Shown: one piece after another, positions 1 through 5,707 of the stretch
Position numbering within the stretch: position 1 is the first letter of the stretch
How the letters are laid out: every line of letters starts with the position of its first letter
Assembly: GCA_008501565.1 (NCBI GenBank)
Contig: QQUL01000279.1
Span: 1-9,293, forward strand
Reading direction: 5' to 3'
Origin: Armatimonadota bacterium
GTDB lineage: Bacteria; Actinomycetota; Acidimicrobiia; Spongiisociales; UBA5794
Length of the DNA stretch: 9,293 nucleotides
Notes under the pieces: model-generated
What the model was told of the DNA's origin: nothing
Databases searched by the model: none
The model's input: the letters and a program-made list of their open reading frames with translations, nothing else
Made by a program: the position numbers and the translations under genes

Positions 1-106
1 GGAAGATCCGATCAACATGCCATCGGTCGAAGAGCTATCAGACGCCATTGGCTGGAACGCTCGGGTCTTGCTCGACGACTCCGCGTTCGGTGACGAATCC
101 CCGTAG
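1..106 (+). CDS. C-terminal fragment of an unidentified protein (5' truncated)
   Basis: Codons beginning at base 2 read 34 residues to a TAG stop at 104-106, ending in the acidic tail DDSAFGDESP. The gene begins before the window. About 70% of third codon positions are G or C, as in the confident genes here, which favours this frame. The other two + frames are also open over this short stretch, so the assignment is not firm. No motif identifies a family. A weak hairpin (AGCGA 105-109 with TCGCT 116-120) follows the stop directly. Confidence 0.4.
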   Translation, partial: EDPINMPSVEELSDAIGWNARVLLDDSAFGDESP

Positions 107-147
107 CGACATCGATCGCTCAGGCATCCGGACCTCGCTGCGTGCGC

Positions 148-153
148 TAGGCT
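148..153 (+). promoter_or_regulatory. Possible -10 element (TAGGCT) before the phosphate transporter gene
   Basis: TAGGCT resembles actinobacterial -10 hexamers and would start transcription near position 160, leaving a leader of about 39 nt before the ATG at 199. No convincing -35 hexamer is seen 16-18 bp upstream and no PHO-box-like repeat was recognised. This is inference from one short motif in the only intergenic space before the phosphate genes. Confidence 0.2.
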
Positions 154-198
154 TCTCTATTGGGAAATCCTTCACAAGCTGATTGACTCCAACGCGCG

Positions 199-1377
199 AT
201 GACAGACAATCCTGCACCACCGCCTGACCCGATCGAACCTGCCGAATCTCCCATTGTCGCGGAGCCACCCGCAACTGCACCTCCGTGGCTCAGGGCAATC
301 CTCGTCGTCGGCTTGCTGTACCTGTTCCTCGTGGGGGTCAAGCTGCTCGAAACGGGCGTCAAGGGCCTCGGAGAAGACTCCGCGGGGAGCCTGTTCGACG
401 GCATCACCAATCCCCTCGCTGCCCTCTTCGTCGGAATCCTTGCGACCGTCCTTGTCCAGTCCTCGTCGGTCACCACCTCAACGATCGTCGCTCTCGTTGG
501 TGCCGGTCAACTTCCGATCGAAGTTGCCGTTCCCATGGTGATGGGGGCAAACATCGGGACGACCATCACGGCCACCATCGTTGCGCTGGCTCATGCACGA
601 AGAACCGACGAGTTTCGCAAAGCTCTCGCTGCGGCAACGATGCACGATTTCTTCAACGTGATCGCCGTTGCAATCCTGTTACCGATCGAACTCATCGCCC
701 ATCCCCTTCAGAACACGGCAGCATGGCTTTCAGAGCTGCTCCCCGGCGGTGCGGATGCAACCTTCGACTCACCGATCAAGGGGGTTGTCAAGTGGGGTGC
801 AACCAAGATCGGCGATGTGCTTGAGGCGATTTTCGGAAACGGAACATCGTTAGCCATCGCTCTGATCGTCGTGGGGATTGCGATCATCTTCGTCTGTCTG
901 ACCTACATCACGAAGAACATGAAGACCCTCATCGCTGACAGGATTGAGCGATCGGTCAACGCATCGCTTGAGAAGTCCAGCATGGTTGGAATGGGCGTCG
1001 GAGTCGTCGTGACCGTCGCGGTCCAATCGTCGAGCATCACAACGTCGATCATCGTGCCACTCGTCGCGTCAGGACTGCTGCTCGTGAGGAACGCATACCC
1101 GATCACCCTCGGTGCCAATGTTGGTACGACCATCACCGCGCTGATCGCTGCCCTCGCAGCCGATTCGTCCGACGCCATGACGATCGCGCTCGTCCACCTC
1201 CTGTTCAACGTGGCAGGGATTCTGATCCTCTACCCGATCCGCAAATTCCGTTACATACCTGTGATCCTCGCCGAAAAGTTGGCGGACATCGCAGTCACAA
1301 GAAAGTGGATAGCCGTCGCCTACACACTCGTTGCGTTTGTACTTATCCCGATTGTCGGTATTTTGGTGTTCAACTAA
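199..1377 (+). CDS. Na+/phosphate symporter, Na/Pi cotransporter (PNaS/NptA-like) family
   Basis: A 392-residue integral membrane protein that should import inorganic phosphate with sodium. Its two halves repeat each other, as the family requires (Na_Pi_cotrans, PF02690). The first half has QSSS at 87-90, GANIGTT at 117-122 and HDFFN at 149-153. The second has QSSS at 276-279, GANVGTT at 305-311 and HLLFN at 333-337. The QSSS signatures form the substrate site in this family. About 30 proline-rich residues precede the first membrane helix (about 31-50). Helices follow through to the C-terminus, and there is no fused PhoU domain, which many bacterial NptA/YjbB proteins carry; the next gene, 12 bp downstream, supplies one. 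The ATG has no clear ribosome-binding site. The family could also export phosphate, and direction cannot be read from sequence. Confidence 0.92.
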   Translation: MTDNPAPPPDPIEPAESPIVAEPPATAPPWLRAILVVGLLYLFLVGVKLLETGVKGLGEDSAGSLFDGITNPLAALFVGILATVLVQSSSVTTSTIVALVGAGQLPIEVAVPMVMGANIGTTITATIVALAHARRTDEFRKALAAATMHDFFNVIAVAILLPIELIAHPLQNTAAWLSELLPGGADATFDSPIKGVVKWGATKIGDVLEAIFGNGTSLAIALIVVGIAIIFVCLTYITKNMKTLIADRIERSVNASLEKSSMVGMGVGVVVTVAVQSSSITTSIIVPLVASGLLLVRNAYPITLGANVGTTITALIAALAADSSDAMTIALVHLLFNVAGILILYPIRKFRYIPVILAEKLADIAVTRKWIAVAYTLVAFVLIPIVGILVFN

Positions 1378-1389
1378 GCAGAGGTTCCC

Positions 1390-2061
1390 ATGGTTCTTGA
1401 TTTCTTCAGAAGCAGCGGCCCGTCCGGCTTGGACGCGGTGCAAGACATCCTGGTCGGGATGCTTGAGGACGGTCACGACGTCTTTGTGACAGCGTGTGAT
1501 GCCTTATTCGGTGGAGGAAAGTCGAAAGAGACGAAGCGAGAGGTCAAGTCCACTGACAAGGAGATCAATCAGGCACAGCGTGACGTCCGGCGTCACCTGA
1601 TGGTCCACGCTGCGGTCAATGATACCGATCTTCCACTCGTCCTCCAGTACGCATCGATCGTGAAGGACGCTGAGCGCATCGGCGACTACGCAAAGAACAT
1701 CTACGATCTCGTCAAATACGGTGCCAACTTCGACGAGGCCGACGACCGCGAGACCCTCGAGTCCTACCGAGACGCCGTTGCTCAGCTGATCCTCGATGCC
1801 GCGGCGGCGTTCGGGGCAAAGGACGCCGAAGAAGCCCAGCGACTCATTGGCAAAGCCGATGGCTTTCTCAGCGACTACGACGATCGGATCAAGGAGTCGT
1901 ACAACTCCGACGGCCCCGTCTCGTACGCAGTCGCCCGTGCGCTGTACTACCGATTCCTGAAGCGAACAACAGCCCACGTCATGAACGTGCTCACATCCCT
2001 CGTTCAACCCCTTGACCGCCTCGACCACTATGACGAAGCGCCCGAAGACCGTTTGCCCTGA
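1390..2061 (+). CDS. PhoU-domain protein, probable regulator of the upstream phosphate transporter
   Basis: A 223-residue soluble helical protein. Residues 92-104, KDAERIGDYAKNI, are the classic PhoU repeat signature; its acidic residues (D93, E95, D99) bind metal clusters in characterised PhoU proteins. The equivalent second signature at 188-200 reads RFLKRTTAHVMNV: Arg, His and Asn survive but the expected Glu and Asp are Lys191 and Ala195, so only one metal site looks intact. The start is supported by AGAGG five bases before the ATG. The gene lies 12 bp after the Na/Pi transporter, so the two probably form one transcript, and the likely role is to gate or sense phosphate flux through it. 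The family is certain, but a link to this transporter rather than to a PstSCAB system elsewhere is inferred from position. Confidence 0.85.
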   Translation: MVLDFFRSSGPSGLDAVQDILVGMLEDGHDVFVTACDALFGGGKSKETKREVKSTDKEINQAQRDVRRHLMVHAAVNDTDLPLVLQYASIVKDAERIGDYAKNIYDLVKYGANFDEADDRETLESYRDAVAQLILDAAAAFGAKDAEEAQRLIGKADGFLSDYDDRIKESYNSDGPVSYAVARALYYRFLKRTTAHVMNVLTSLVQPLDRLDHYDEAPEDRLP

Positions 2062-2118
2062 GCCGAAAGCGCTGAGCCGCAGCCTGAGCGAGCAAGGCGT
2101 GCGATAAGCTGCGCACAT

Positions 2119-3321
2119 ATGGACTTCTCACACTCGCAGCGCTCGCTTGACTATCAGGACCGCCTCCTCTCCTTCATGGATACGCACGTGTATCCTGCTG
2201 AATCCGCGATCCATGCGAGAAGTGAATGGGGCCAGAGCCCGGTTGAGGCACCCCCCGAAATGGCGGGACTCAAGGCGGAGGCGAAACGTCAGGGTCTATG
2301 GAATCTGTTCCTTCCAGACGAGGAGTACGGAGCGGGACTCTCCAACGCCGAGTATGCGCCGCTGGCCGAGATCATGGGCAGAGCCATCGAGCTTGCACCC
2401 GAAGCAACCAACTGCGCGGCGCCCGATACCGGCAACATGGAGGTCCTTCACCTCTTCGGCACACCCGAGCAGAAGCAGGAATGGCTCATCCCCCTCCTTG
2501 AGGGCGAAATCCGGTCAAACTTCGGGATGACCGAACCCGCGGTGGCATCGTCGGACCCGCGGAACCTCGAAGCCACGATCACACCCGACGGCGACACCTA
2601 CATCGTGAACGGACGCAAGTGGTTCTCTTCCGGGGCCGCGTCTCGGGATTCAAAAGTCGCAATCGTGATGGGTGTCACCAACCCCGATGCTCCGCCGAAG
2701 CAGCGCTACTCAATGATCCTCGTTCCAACCGAAACAGAGGGCGTGACAATCGTCCGAGATCTTCCCGTCTACGGCTACCGGCACCGGGGAGGACACGCCG
2801 AGGTCGACTACGACCACGTGAGGGTCCCCGCATCGAACCTCATCGCTGGCCCGGGTGAGGGGTACATGATCGCCCAGGCCAGACTCGGACCCGGGCGCAT
2901 CCACCACTGCATGCGTGCAATCGGCCAAGCGGAACGTGCCCTCGCAATGATGGTCGAACGAGCCAAATCACGTGAAGCATTCGGAAAACGGATCGCTGAC
3001 CAGGGCGTCGTACAGGACTGGATCGCAGAATCCCGACTCCGCATCGATCAGGCTCGTCTGCTCGTGATGCGGGCAGCGTGGCTCATCGACACCGAAGGAA
3101 ACCGGGCGGCCCGAGCCGAGGTATCCGCCATCAAGGTCGTCGCTCCCAACGCGGCGCTGTGGGTCATAGACAAGGCGATACAGGTCCACGGGGGAATGGG
3201 TGTCACCGACGACACCCCGCTCGCATCGATGTGGGCAAACATGCGAACACTCCGCCTCGCTGACGGTCCCGATGAAGTCCACAAGATGGTCGTCGCCCGC
3301 CGAGAAATCGGCAGAGACTGA
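2119..3321 (+). CDS. Acyl-CoA dehydrogenase, ACAD10/ACAD11-like
   Basis: A 400-residue, full-length flavoprotein that should oxidise an acyl-CoA to the 2-enoyl-CoA and pass electrons to ETF. The helical N-terminal domain covers about 1-130. The FAD-binding beta domain carries FGMTEP (135-140) and WFSSGA (168-173). The C-terminal helical domain contains GRIHHCMRAIG (259-269) and QVHGGMGV (355-362). Near the C-terminus, ADGPDEVH (381-388) replaces the EGT/EGTS motif of ordinary medium- and short-chain enzymes, so the usual catalytic Glu position is Asp382. That pattern and GRIHH are typical of the ACAD10/11 group. The IVD/LCAD-type alternative Glu is also absent (GPGR at 257-260). There is no Shine-Dalgarno sequence; GATAAG at 2103-2108 could be a -10 giving a very short leader. 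Substrate chain length is unknown. Confidence 0.92.
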   Translation: MDFSHSQRSLDYQDRLLSFMDTHVYPAESAIHARSEWGQSPVEAPPEMAGLKAEAKRQGLWNLFLPDEEYGAGLSNAEYAPLAEIMGRAIELAPEATNCAAPDTGNMEVLHLFGTPEQKQEWLIPLLEGEIRSNFGMTEPAVASSDPRNLEATITPDGDTYIVNGRKWFSSGAASRDSKVAIVMGVTNPDAPPKQRYSMILVPTETEGVTIVRDLPVYGYRHRGGHAEVDYDHVRVPASNLIAGPGEGYMIAQARLGPGRIHHCMRAIGQAERALAMMVERAKSREAFGKRIADQGVVQDWIAESRLRIDQARLLVMRAAWLIDTEGNRAARAEVSAIKVVAPNAALWVIDKAIQVHGGMGVTDDTPLASMWANMRTLRLADGPDEVHKMVVARREIGRD

Positions 3322-3345
3322 AGTCAGACGTCAGACGTCCGACTT
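3321..3345. terminator. Symmetric repeat between convergent genes, candidate bidirectional terminator
   Basis: The 25 bp form a near-perfect inverted repeat: arm AAGTCAGACGTC, one base, then GACGTCCGACTT, with a single mismatched pair. It overlaps the last base of the acyl-CoA dehydrogenase stop (TGA, 3319-3321) and two bases of the stop of the convergent RseB-like gene (3346-3344). It can also be read as three tandem 7-mers at 3323, 3330 and 3337 (GTCAGAC, GTCAGAC, GTCCGAC). A stem of about 10 bp is possible in RNA from either strand. There is no T-run, so this is not a textbook intrinsic terminator; a protein-binding site is the alternative. Confidence 0.5.
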
Positions 3346-4282
3346 ACCCGAAGAGCTTCTCCCACAGTCGGGTGAACACCGAGGGGGCGCTCGGAGCGGG
3401 GAGCTCGGCGAGGACGTCGGTGGCGTGATCAGGAGGGAGGTCTCCGACGATCACATAGGAAGTCCCACCAGCCGTCCAATGGATCCGAACATCCGACGGT
3501 GTCGATGCAAGCTCGTACGTGCCGGTGTTCGTGACCAGCGTCGTTGCATCTTCGAATCCGGACACGTCAGTGGCCCTCGAAAGGGCAAACAGCGAGAACG
3601 TGAAGAGACCGTCGCCATAGAACCCCTGCTCGGCTCCCCCGGGTGCCGGGAAGATGTCAACCAGCTGATAGCCGGCAACGGAGGTCGGAAGGAGGTCGGA
3701 CTCGAGCGGCATGACCACCTCATACTCGATGCCGTCCTGGCTCATTGGCCCTGCATAGGTTCGGTAGGCCTTGAAGTTCTGAAGACTCGACCGACGAAAC
3801 ACCTTTCCTGTATCGGTCATCGTTTCGGTGATGAGCGGGGCACCTGATCGCTTGTCGACGAGAATGTTCGCCCGCACAATGTCGCCCTCCATCACCTCGA
3901 CGGCCTCGCAGTCTCTCCGCATGTGGGTGACGTCGGTGACCGACCCGACGGTGTAGCGATCCGTCTCGATCGGCGCCGAATGCGTCATGAAGGCGACACC
4001 CTGCGGCTCATCGCTGACAACCACCGCGCGGCCGTTCCCAACTATGGACCACGTTGAATCAACCCGAACCATCTCCATCCCGGACGAATGCTCGACGAAT
4101 TCGGAGGACACCTTCGTGTCTCCATCCCACATCGACACGACGAGTCGATTGGCGGTGTACGTGGACTGCTGCGCCCGATCGAGAAGTTCCGTGACCTCAC
4201 CGGCCGTGGCTGTCGTCGCAAACAGGCCGATCGTCAACAGCGCTGTACCTCCGACGATACCGATACTGCGTGCAACGATCAT
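3344..4282 (-). CDS. RseB/MucB-like secreted regulator of the ECF sigma factor
   Basis: A 312-residue exported protein. Residues 1-27 are a signal peptide: Arg5, a hydrophobic core to about 21, then ATA before Gly28. There is no lipobox Cys. Residues about 28-180 resemble the LolA-like N-terminal domain of RseB/MucB, beginning EVTELLDRAQQSTYTANRL. Residues about 195-295 resemble the RseB C-terminal domain, with AGYQLVDIF (203-211), FYGDGLFTFSLF (221-232) and YVIVGDLPPDHATDVL (276-291). In proteobacteria RseB binds the periplasmic part of the anti-sigma factor RseA, shields it from proteolysis and senses lipid or LPS signals. The ATG overlaps the anti-sigma stop as ATGA (4282-4279), so translation is coupled. 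This is third in the sigma/anti-sigma operon, the RseB position. Other LolA-fold exported proteins are the alternative. Confidence 0.72.
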   Translation of the reverse strand: MIVARSIGIVGGTALLTIGLFATTATAGEVTELLDRAQQSTYTANRLVVSMWDGDTKVSSEFVEHSSGMEMVRVDSTWSIVGNGRAVVVSDEPQGVAFMTHSAPIETDRYTVGSVTDVTHMRRDCEAVEVMEGDIVRANILVDKRSGAPLITETMTDTGKVFRRSSLQNFKAYRTYAGPMSQDGIEYEVVMPLESDLLPTSVAGYQLVDIFPAPGGAEQGFYGDGLFTFSLFALSRATDVSGFEDATTLVTNTGTYELASTPSDVRIHWTAGGTSYVIVGDLPPDHATDVLAELPAPSAPSVFTRLWEKLFG

Positions 4283-4881
4283 GGCGCGTTCACCGACAGG
4301 GCCGTTGGAACGAAGGCGGTGGATGCTCGGGCAATGTGGCGGGATTCGAGGTCAGTGATCGACACCGCCGAGGGGTGATCCGAATCCCCGAGGGGCGTCA
4401 CGGCGAACGCAAGCGTTACCGCTGCGGCCCCAGCGGCCAATGCCACCGCAGTGCGAAGGCCGCGGCGTGTCTTCTTTTCCTCAATCTTCGGAGCGAGGAA
4501 GATGGGAGGTTCGACACCGGGCAGGGCCCGGACGGCGGTCCGTGATCGATCCAGATCGGCGAGCTCTCTGCGACACTCCGGGCAGGAGTCAAGGTGGGTC
4601 GACACGACGGGCATCTCGGCGGTAATGAGCTCTCCATCGAGATATGCCGAGAGCTGCTCGCCGAGATGTCCACCCGGGATCAGTTCAAGTGGCATGTTCA
4701 GGACCGGGAGCATGCGCAGCGTGCTGCGGGTCTCTTTGAGGGAACGGAACTCGGCGATCACGTCGAGATCGGACTCGAGCGCGACCACAACCTCACTGAG
4801 TTCGTCTGGCGTGAGTTCGCCATCGAGGTAGCACGAGAGAAGCATCGAGATTCGCTCCCGATCCGGGGTCATACCGGCCAT
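4279..4881 (-). CDS. Transmembrane anti-sigma factor with duplicated anti-sigma domain (RseA/zf-HC2 type)
   Basis: A 200-residue single-pass membrane protein that should sequester the ECF sigma factor encoded just upstream. The cytoplasmic part holds two copies of one domain, 14-64 and 76-126, which align without gaps (19 of 51 identical, both with YLDGEL). The second is a zinc-type (ZAS) domain with H96-x3-C100-x2-C103 and a likely fourth ligand, H72. In the first, these four positions are R10, A34, D38 and V41, so it cannot bind zinc this way. A membrane helix spans about 141-162, leaving an outside tail of about 38 residues for the RseB-like partner. The ATG at 4881 has GAGAGG nine bases upstream. 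An ATG three codons later (4872) would make an ATGA overlap with the sigma stop and is a fair alternative. It ends in an ATGA overlap with the next gene. Confidence 0.85.
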   Translation of the reverse strand: MAGMTPDRERISMLLSCYLDGELTPDELSEVVVALESDLDVIAEFRSLKETRSTLRMLPVLNMPLELIPGGHLGEQLSAYLDGELITAEMPVVSTHLDSCPECRRELADLDRSRTAVRALPGVEPPIFLAPKIEEKKTRRGLRTAVALAAGAAAVTLAFAVTPLGDSDHPSAVSITDLESRHIARASTAFVPTALSVNAP

Positions 4882-5387
4882 GTCAGCAACCCTCTCAACA
4901 TCGATCGTCCACGGTGGATGCGGGACCGCACGGTTCCCACCGGGATGTCGGCGGCGTCTGCGATCTCGTCGTACGTGAGTCCGACCACGTCGCAGAGCAC
5001 TACCGCTTCCCGAAACTCGTACGGGAGTTTCAGCAGTGCGCTTTGGACATCGTCGGAAAGCCGGACGGAGGCCAGAACCTCGTCGGGCGAAGGACTTGCG
5101 CCGAGCGCGGAGTAATCCCCGTCAGGGAGGGGTTGGGTCGGCCGGCGTTTCTTCTTCCGGACTCCGTCGAGGAAGGCATTGCGAGTGATGCGCCACAGCC
5201 AGCCATCGAACGACCCGGGGGTATACGACGAGAGACCCTTGCGGACGCGCAGAAGCACTTCCTGCACAAGATCTGCAGCATCGTCAGGATTTCCTGTGAG
5301 TCGGTACGCAAACGTGTAGATCTTTCGACCGTACCGTTGAGCGACATCTTCCCAGGACAGCGTTGGATTGTCAGCCATGGTCCCCAT
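4869..5387 (-). CDS. ECF (group 4) RNA polymerase sigma factor, RpoE/SigE-like
   Basis: A 172-residue sigma-70 family protein with only regions 2 and 4, the usual ECF length. Region 2 covers about 12-75: DDAADLVQEVLLRV (35-48) is the core-binding helix and FDGWLWRITRNAFLD (60-74) recognises the -10 element. Region 4 covers about 120-168, with a helix-turn-helix through GLTYDEIADAADIPVGTVRS (136-155) that reads the -35 element. It should direct polymerase to stress promoters once released from the anti-sigma factor. The gene leads a coupled operon with anti-sigma and RseB-like genes. A GGAACC-N16-CGTT promoter lies 12-37 bp before the first ATG, implying autoregulation. Two starts are possible: ATG 5387, nearly leaderless from that promoter, or ATG 5378, preceded by GGGG. 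Its closest functional analogue is SigE of mycobacteria; orthology is not established. Confidence 0.93.
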   Translation of the reverse strand: MGTMADNPTLSWEDVAQRYGRKIYTFAYRLTGNPDDAADLVQEVLLRVRKGLSSYTPGSFDGWLWRITRNAFLDGVRKKKRRPTQPLPDGDYSALGASPSPDEVLASVRLSDDVQSALLKLPYEFREAVVLCDVVGLTYDEIADAADIPVGTVRSRIHRGRSMLRGLLTWPV

Positions 5388-5398
5388 TCACAAGACAC

Positions 5399-5424
5399 AA
5401 CGTCACAGACGTCAACAGGGTTCC
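5399..5424 (-). promoter_or_regulatory. ECF-type promoter of the sigma/anti-sigma/RseB operon (GGAACC-N16-CGTT)
   Basis: Read on the minus strand, GGAACC (5424-5419) is followed after exactly 16 bases by CGTT (5402-5399). This fits the GGAAC -35 and CGTT -10 pattern of SigE/RpoE-type ECF factors. It lies in the 57-bp gap between tatA and the sigma gene. The predicted start site is near 5392-5394, giving a leader of about 6 nt to ATG 5387 or 15 nt to ATG 5378. It suggests the sigma factor drives its own operon. tatA read-through could supply basal expression. Confidence 0.65.
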
Positions 5425-5444
5425 TGAAACTGTTCGAGAATCGG

Positions 5445-5624
5445 CTAGACGGCCGAGTCCTCTTGATCGTCGACAGCGTCTGCGCCTTCTTCGACGCCCT
5501 TGCGGAACTCCTTGGCGGAAGCGCCGATGGAGCGTGCGAGCTGTGGGAGCTTGGCAGCACCGAAGAGCAACAGCACCACGACAAGAATCACGATGAGCTC
5601 TGGGCCCCCGATGTTTTTTAACAT
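5445..5624 (-). CDS. tatA: Sec-independent (twin-arginine) translocase subunit TatA/TatE
   Basis: A 59-residue membrane protein of the twin-arginine pathway, which exports folded proteins; TatA forms the size-adjustable pore with TatC. It has a short N-terminal segment with Glu9, one membrane helix (about 10-21), the hinge FG at 21-22, and the amphipathic helix KLPQLARSIGASAKEFRKG (25-43), followed by an acidic tail. This order is diagnostic of TatA/TatE rather than the longer TatB. The start at 5624 is chosen because AGGAG lies five bases upstream; an in-frame ATG at 5639 would place that sequence inside the gene. A TACACT hexamer at 5650-5645 could be its -10. It lies directly before the ECF sigma operon on the same strand, recalling the mycobacterial sigE locus, which includes tatB. 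Confidence 0.93.
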   Translation of the reverse strand: MLKNIGGPELIVILVVVLLLFGAAKLPQLARSIGASAKEFRKGVEEGADAVDDQEDSAV

Positions 5625-5707
5625 GCTGGCTCCTTTCACACACGAGTGTAGCCGCGCAAGACCGTAGTCAGGCCCTCAAGAAACCTTGCTGGAGGATCGG
5701 AACCGAG

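Noticed and set aside
105..120. Hairpin AGCGA/TCGCT as terminator of the first gene
   Set aside because: A five-base stem without a T-run is too weak to call.
3200..3847. Long + strand open frame antisense to the RseB-like gene
   Set aside because: It overlaps the confident dehydrogenase end and runs antisense to a gene with a signal peptide and recognisable domains. Its translation is Arg/Gly-rich without a domain, as expected for a shadow frame in GC-rich DNA.
4451..5115. + strand open frames antisense to the anti-sigma and sigma genes
   Set aside because: Low-complexity Ser/Arg-rich translations with no ribosome-binding site or motif; the minus strand holds two clear families here.
5625..5639. 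tatA start at ATG 5639
   Set aside because: It would put the strong AGGAG sequence inside the gene and add five residues before the normal short TatA N-terminus.
5674..5695. Bulged hairpin (CCTCAAG / CTT-gctg-GAGG) after the unknown membrane-protein gene
   Set aside because: The stem is interrupted by a four-base bulge and has no T-run, so it is not convincing as a terminator.
5699..5704. Second GGAACC (on the + strand) as another ECF promoter
   Set aside because: No CGTT lies at 15-17 bp and no + strand gene follows; it is probably chance.
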